Shown here piece by piece: positions 5,842-6,699 of a stretch of 6,699 nucleotides of DNA (its first letter is position 1; the number at the start of each line of letters is the position of its first letter). A model generated the notes under the pieces. The model had not been told where the DNA came from. It saw only the letters and a program-made list of their open reading frames with translations, and made no database searches. The translations under genes were made by a program, and so were the position numbers. Source of the stretch: Clostridiales bacterium (GTDB lineage: Bacteria > Bacillota > Clostridia > Oscillospirales > Oscillospiraceae); assembly GCA_021201515.1 (NCBI GenBank), contig JAJQET010000343.1, forward strand, positions 1 through 6,699, in the 5' to 3' direction.

Positions 5842-6210
5842 ATGGCTTATGCGAGTACGGACGATGTGGAGGCCAGATGCCGCAGAACCCTCTCGGACGA
5901 TGAACTGGAAATCTGCGAAGCGCTGCTGGAGGACGCGGCGGTCATTATTGACAGCTACAACAGCAGTGCGTCCGATGACGCCAAACGGGTCGTATCATGC
6001 AATATGGTGATTCGCGTGCTGGGTGATTCAGACAGCACCCAGCTGCCCATTGGAACCACGCAGGGCAGTATGTCCGCATTAGGGTATTCGCAGAGCTTCA
6101 CCATCGGGTCTGGCAGCTCCGGCGAGTTATATCTCTCAAAGCTGGACAAGCGACTGTTGGGCGTCGGCAATCGGCTCACGTTTGCCAGCCCGTGGGAGGT
6201 GTCCGAATGA
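5842..6210 (+). CDS. Head-tail connector protein, Gp19/Gp15/Gp42-like
   Basis: A 122-residue adaptor expected to form the ring under the portal that links the filled head to the tail. AAGGTG (5830-5835) stands 6 bases before ATG-5842. The N-terminus YASTDDVEARCRRTLSDDEL (3-22) and the helix EICEALLEDAAVIIDSY (23-39) match this connector family. A second helix covers DDAKRVVSCNMVIRVLG (45-61). The Gly/Ser-rich stretch SALGYSQSFTIGSGSSGELY (78-97), with LSKLDKRLLGVG after it, is the usual C-terminal part. Position three genes after the capsid gene, and length, fit. Its stop overlaps the start of the next gene in ATGA. Confidence 0.85.
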   Translation: MAYASTDDVEARCRRTLSDDELEICEALLEDAAVIIDSYNSSASDDAKRVVSCNMVIRVLGDSDSTQLPIGTTQGSMSALGYSQSFTIGSGSSGELYLSKLDKRLLGVGNRLTFASPWEVSE

Positions 6211-6554
6211 TTAAGGGTATCCCCGTCGTTCTCTACGAGCGGACGCAGACCGGCTCCGACCCGTTCAACAAGCCGATTTACGAGGAAACAGCGACAACGG
6301 TTGAAAATGTCCTTGTCGCCCCGTCAAGCGAGGAGGAAATTCTCGATGTTCTGAACCTGACAGGGCGAAAAGCGGTCTACACGCTGGGAATCCCGAAGGG
6401 CGACACCCACGATTGGGAGGACAAAGACGTTGCGTTTTTCGGCGAACGGTGGCACACGATCGGAATGCCAATCAGCGGCATTGACGCCATGATCCCGTTA
6501 AGCTGGAACACGAAAGTGAGGGTTGAGCGATATGGCCAGCAAGCTGAAAATTAA
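6207..6554 (+). CDS. Head-closure (head-tail joining) protein
   Basis: A 115-residue protein starting at ATG-6207, within the ATGA overlap with the connector stop. GGGAGGTG (6194-6201) lies 5 bases upstream and decides against the in-frame GTG at 6192. The sequence is beta-rich, with IPVVLYERTQTGSDPFNKPI (5-24), TVENVLVAP (31-39), RKAVYTLGIPKGDTHDWEDK (54-73) and WHTIGMPISGID (82-93). This is the usual make-up of small head-closure or stopper proteins in Firmicutes phages, which plug the head after packaging. Gene order, with the connector before and a gp10-like gene after, supports this. The stopper role is inferred from family and order. Confidence 0.78.
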   Translation: MIKGIPVVLYERTQTGSDPFNKPIYEETATTVENVLVAPSSEEEILDVLNLTGRKAVYTLGIPKGDTHDWEDKDVAFFGERWHTIGMPISGIDAMIPLSWNTKVRVERYGQQAEN

Positions 6555-6699
6555 GCTGAATCGCAAATCAGTCCGGGATCAGCTGCTGAGATCCGCTGAA
6601 ATGATGGCGATTTGTGAGGAACACGCAAAAGGCATCCAATCCAGATGCGGTGAGGGCTACGAAACGGACACCCACGTGGGCAAGAACCGTGTCAATGCC
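6532..6699 (+). CDS. HK97 gp10-like tail-completion protein, 5' part only
   Basis: The first 56 codons of a gene that runs off the window end. ATG-6532 overlaps the head-closure gene by 23 bases; GTGAGGG (6516-6522) upstream is a fair ribosome binding site. The visible part, MASKLKIKLNRKSVRDQLLR, then a helix with EMMAICEEHAKGIQSRCGEG (23-42) and YETDTHVGKNRVNA (43-56), is typical of HK97 gp10-like proteins, which sit at the head-tail interface. About half of a usual-length protein is missing. Confidence 0.8.
   Translation, partial: MASKLKIKLNRKSVRDQLLRSAEMMAICEEHAKGIQSRCGEGYETDTHVGKNRVNA

Noticed and set aside
6541..6560. Direct repeat AAGCTGAA at 6541-6548 and 6553-6560.
   Set aside because: It codes for the repeated KLK/KLN residues at the start of the gp10-like protein and has no other sign of function.

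Overview
The window is the packaging and head-morphogenesis module of a tailed (siphovirus-type) temperate phage or prophage. All genes are on the plus strand, closely packed or overlapping, and almost every start has a strong AGGAGG-type ribosome binding site. Together with the protein types (SPP1-type portal, MuF-like minor head protein, separate scaffold, HK97-fold capsid, Gp19/Gp15-type connector), this points to a Firmicutes host, most likely a Clostridia gut bacterium of moderately high GC. The host is an inference from style. No attachment site, integrase or host gene is in view, so a free phage and an integrated prophage cannot be told apart.

Layout. Positions 1-45 hold only the ribosome binding site of the first gene. 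Then come a small terminase-like protein (46-309), the large terminase ATPase/nuclease (284-1678), the portal (1680-3152) and a MuF-like minor head protein (3058-4080). The last 95 or so residues of the MuF protein do not look structural: they resemble the DUF6883 type of domain found at the ends of polymorphic toxins. A 54-residue gene (4093-4257) follows and looks like a cognate immunity protein. A strong intrinsic terminator (4291-4325) closes this part. After a 75-base leader with small alternative hairpins, the module resumes with a scaffold (4401-4817), the major capsid protein (4823-5713), a 41-residue basic protein (5713-5838), a head-tail connector (5842-6210), a head-closure protein (6207-6554) and the start of an HK97 gp10-like tail-completion protein (6532 to the window end).

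How they work together. The terminase pumps DNA through the portal into a shell built from capsid protein on the scaffold. The MuF protein sits inside near the portal. The connector, closure and gp10-like proteins seal the filled head and join it to the tail. No protease gene lies between portal and capsid, which fits assembly on a separate scaffold.

The most interesting part is 3720-4325. This is a low-GC island (about 41% by hand count over 3781-4320, against about 52-70% in sampled neighbouring 60-base blocks) that carries the toxin-like domain, the candidate immunity gene and the terminator. A near-ideal extended -10 promoter (TGCTATAAT, 3744-3752) lies exactly at the junction where the MuF part ends. 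I propose that the island is an exchangeable toxin-immunity cassette and that the internal promoter lets the immunity gene be transcribed when the late operon is silent, for example in a lysogen. MuF-linked polymorphic toxins are a known class. The promoter-immunity-terminator arrangement inside a head operon is my reading of this sequence and is untested.
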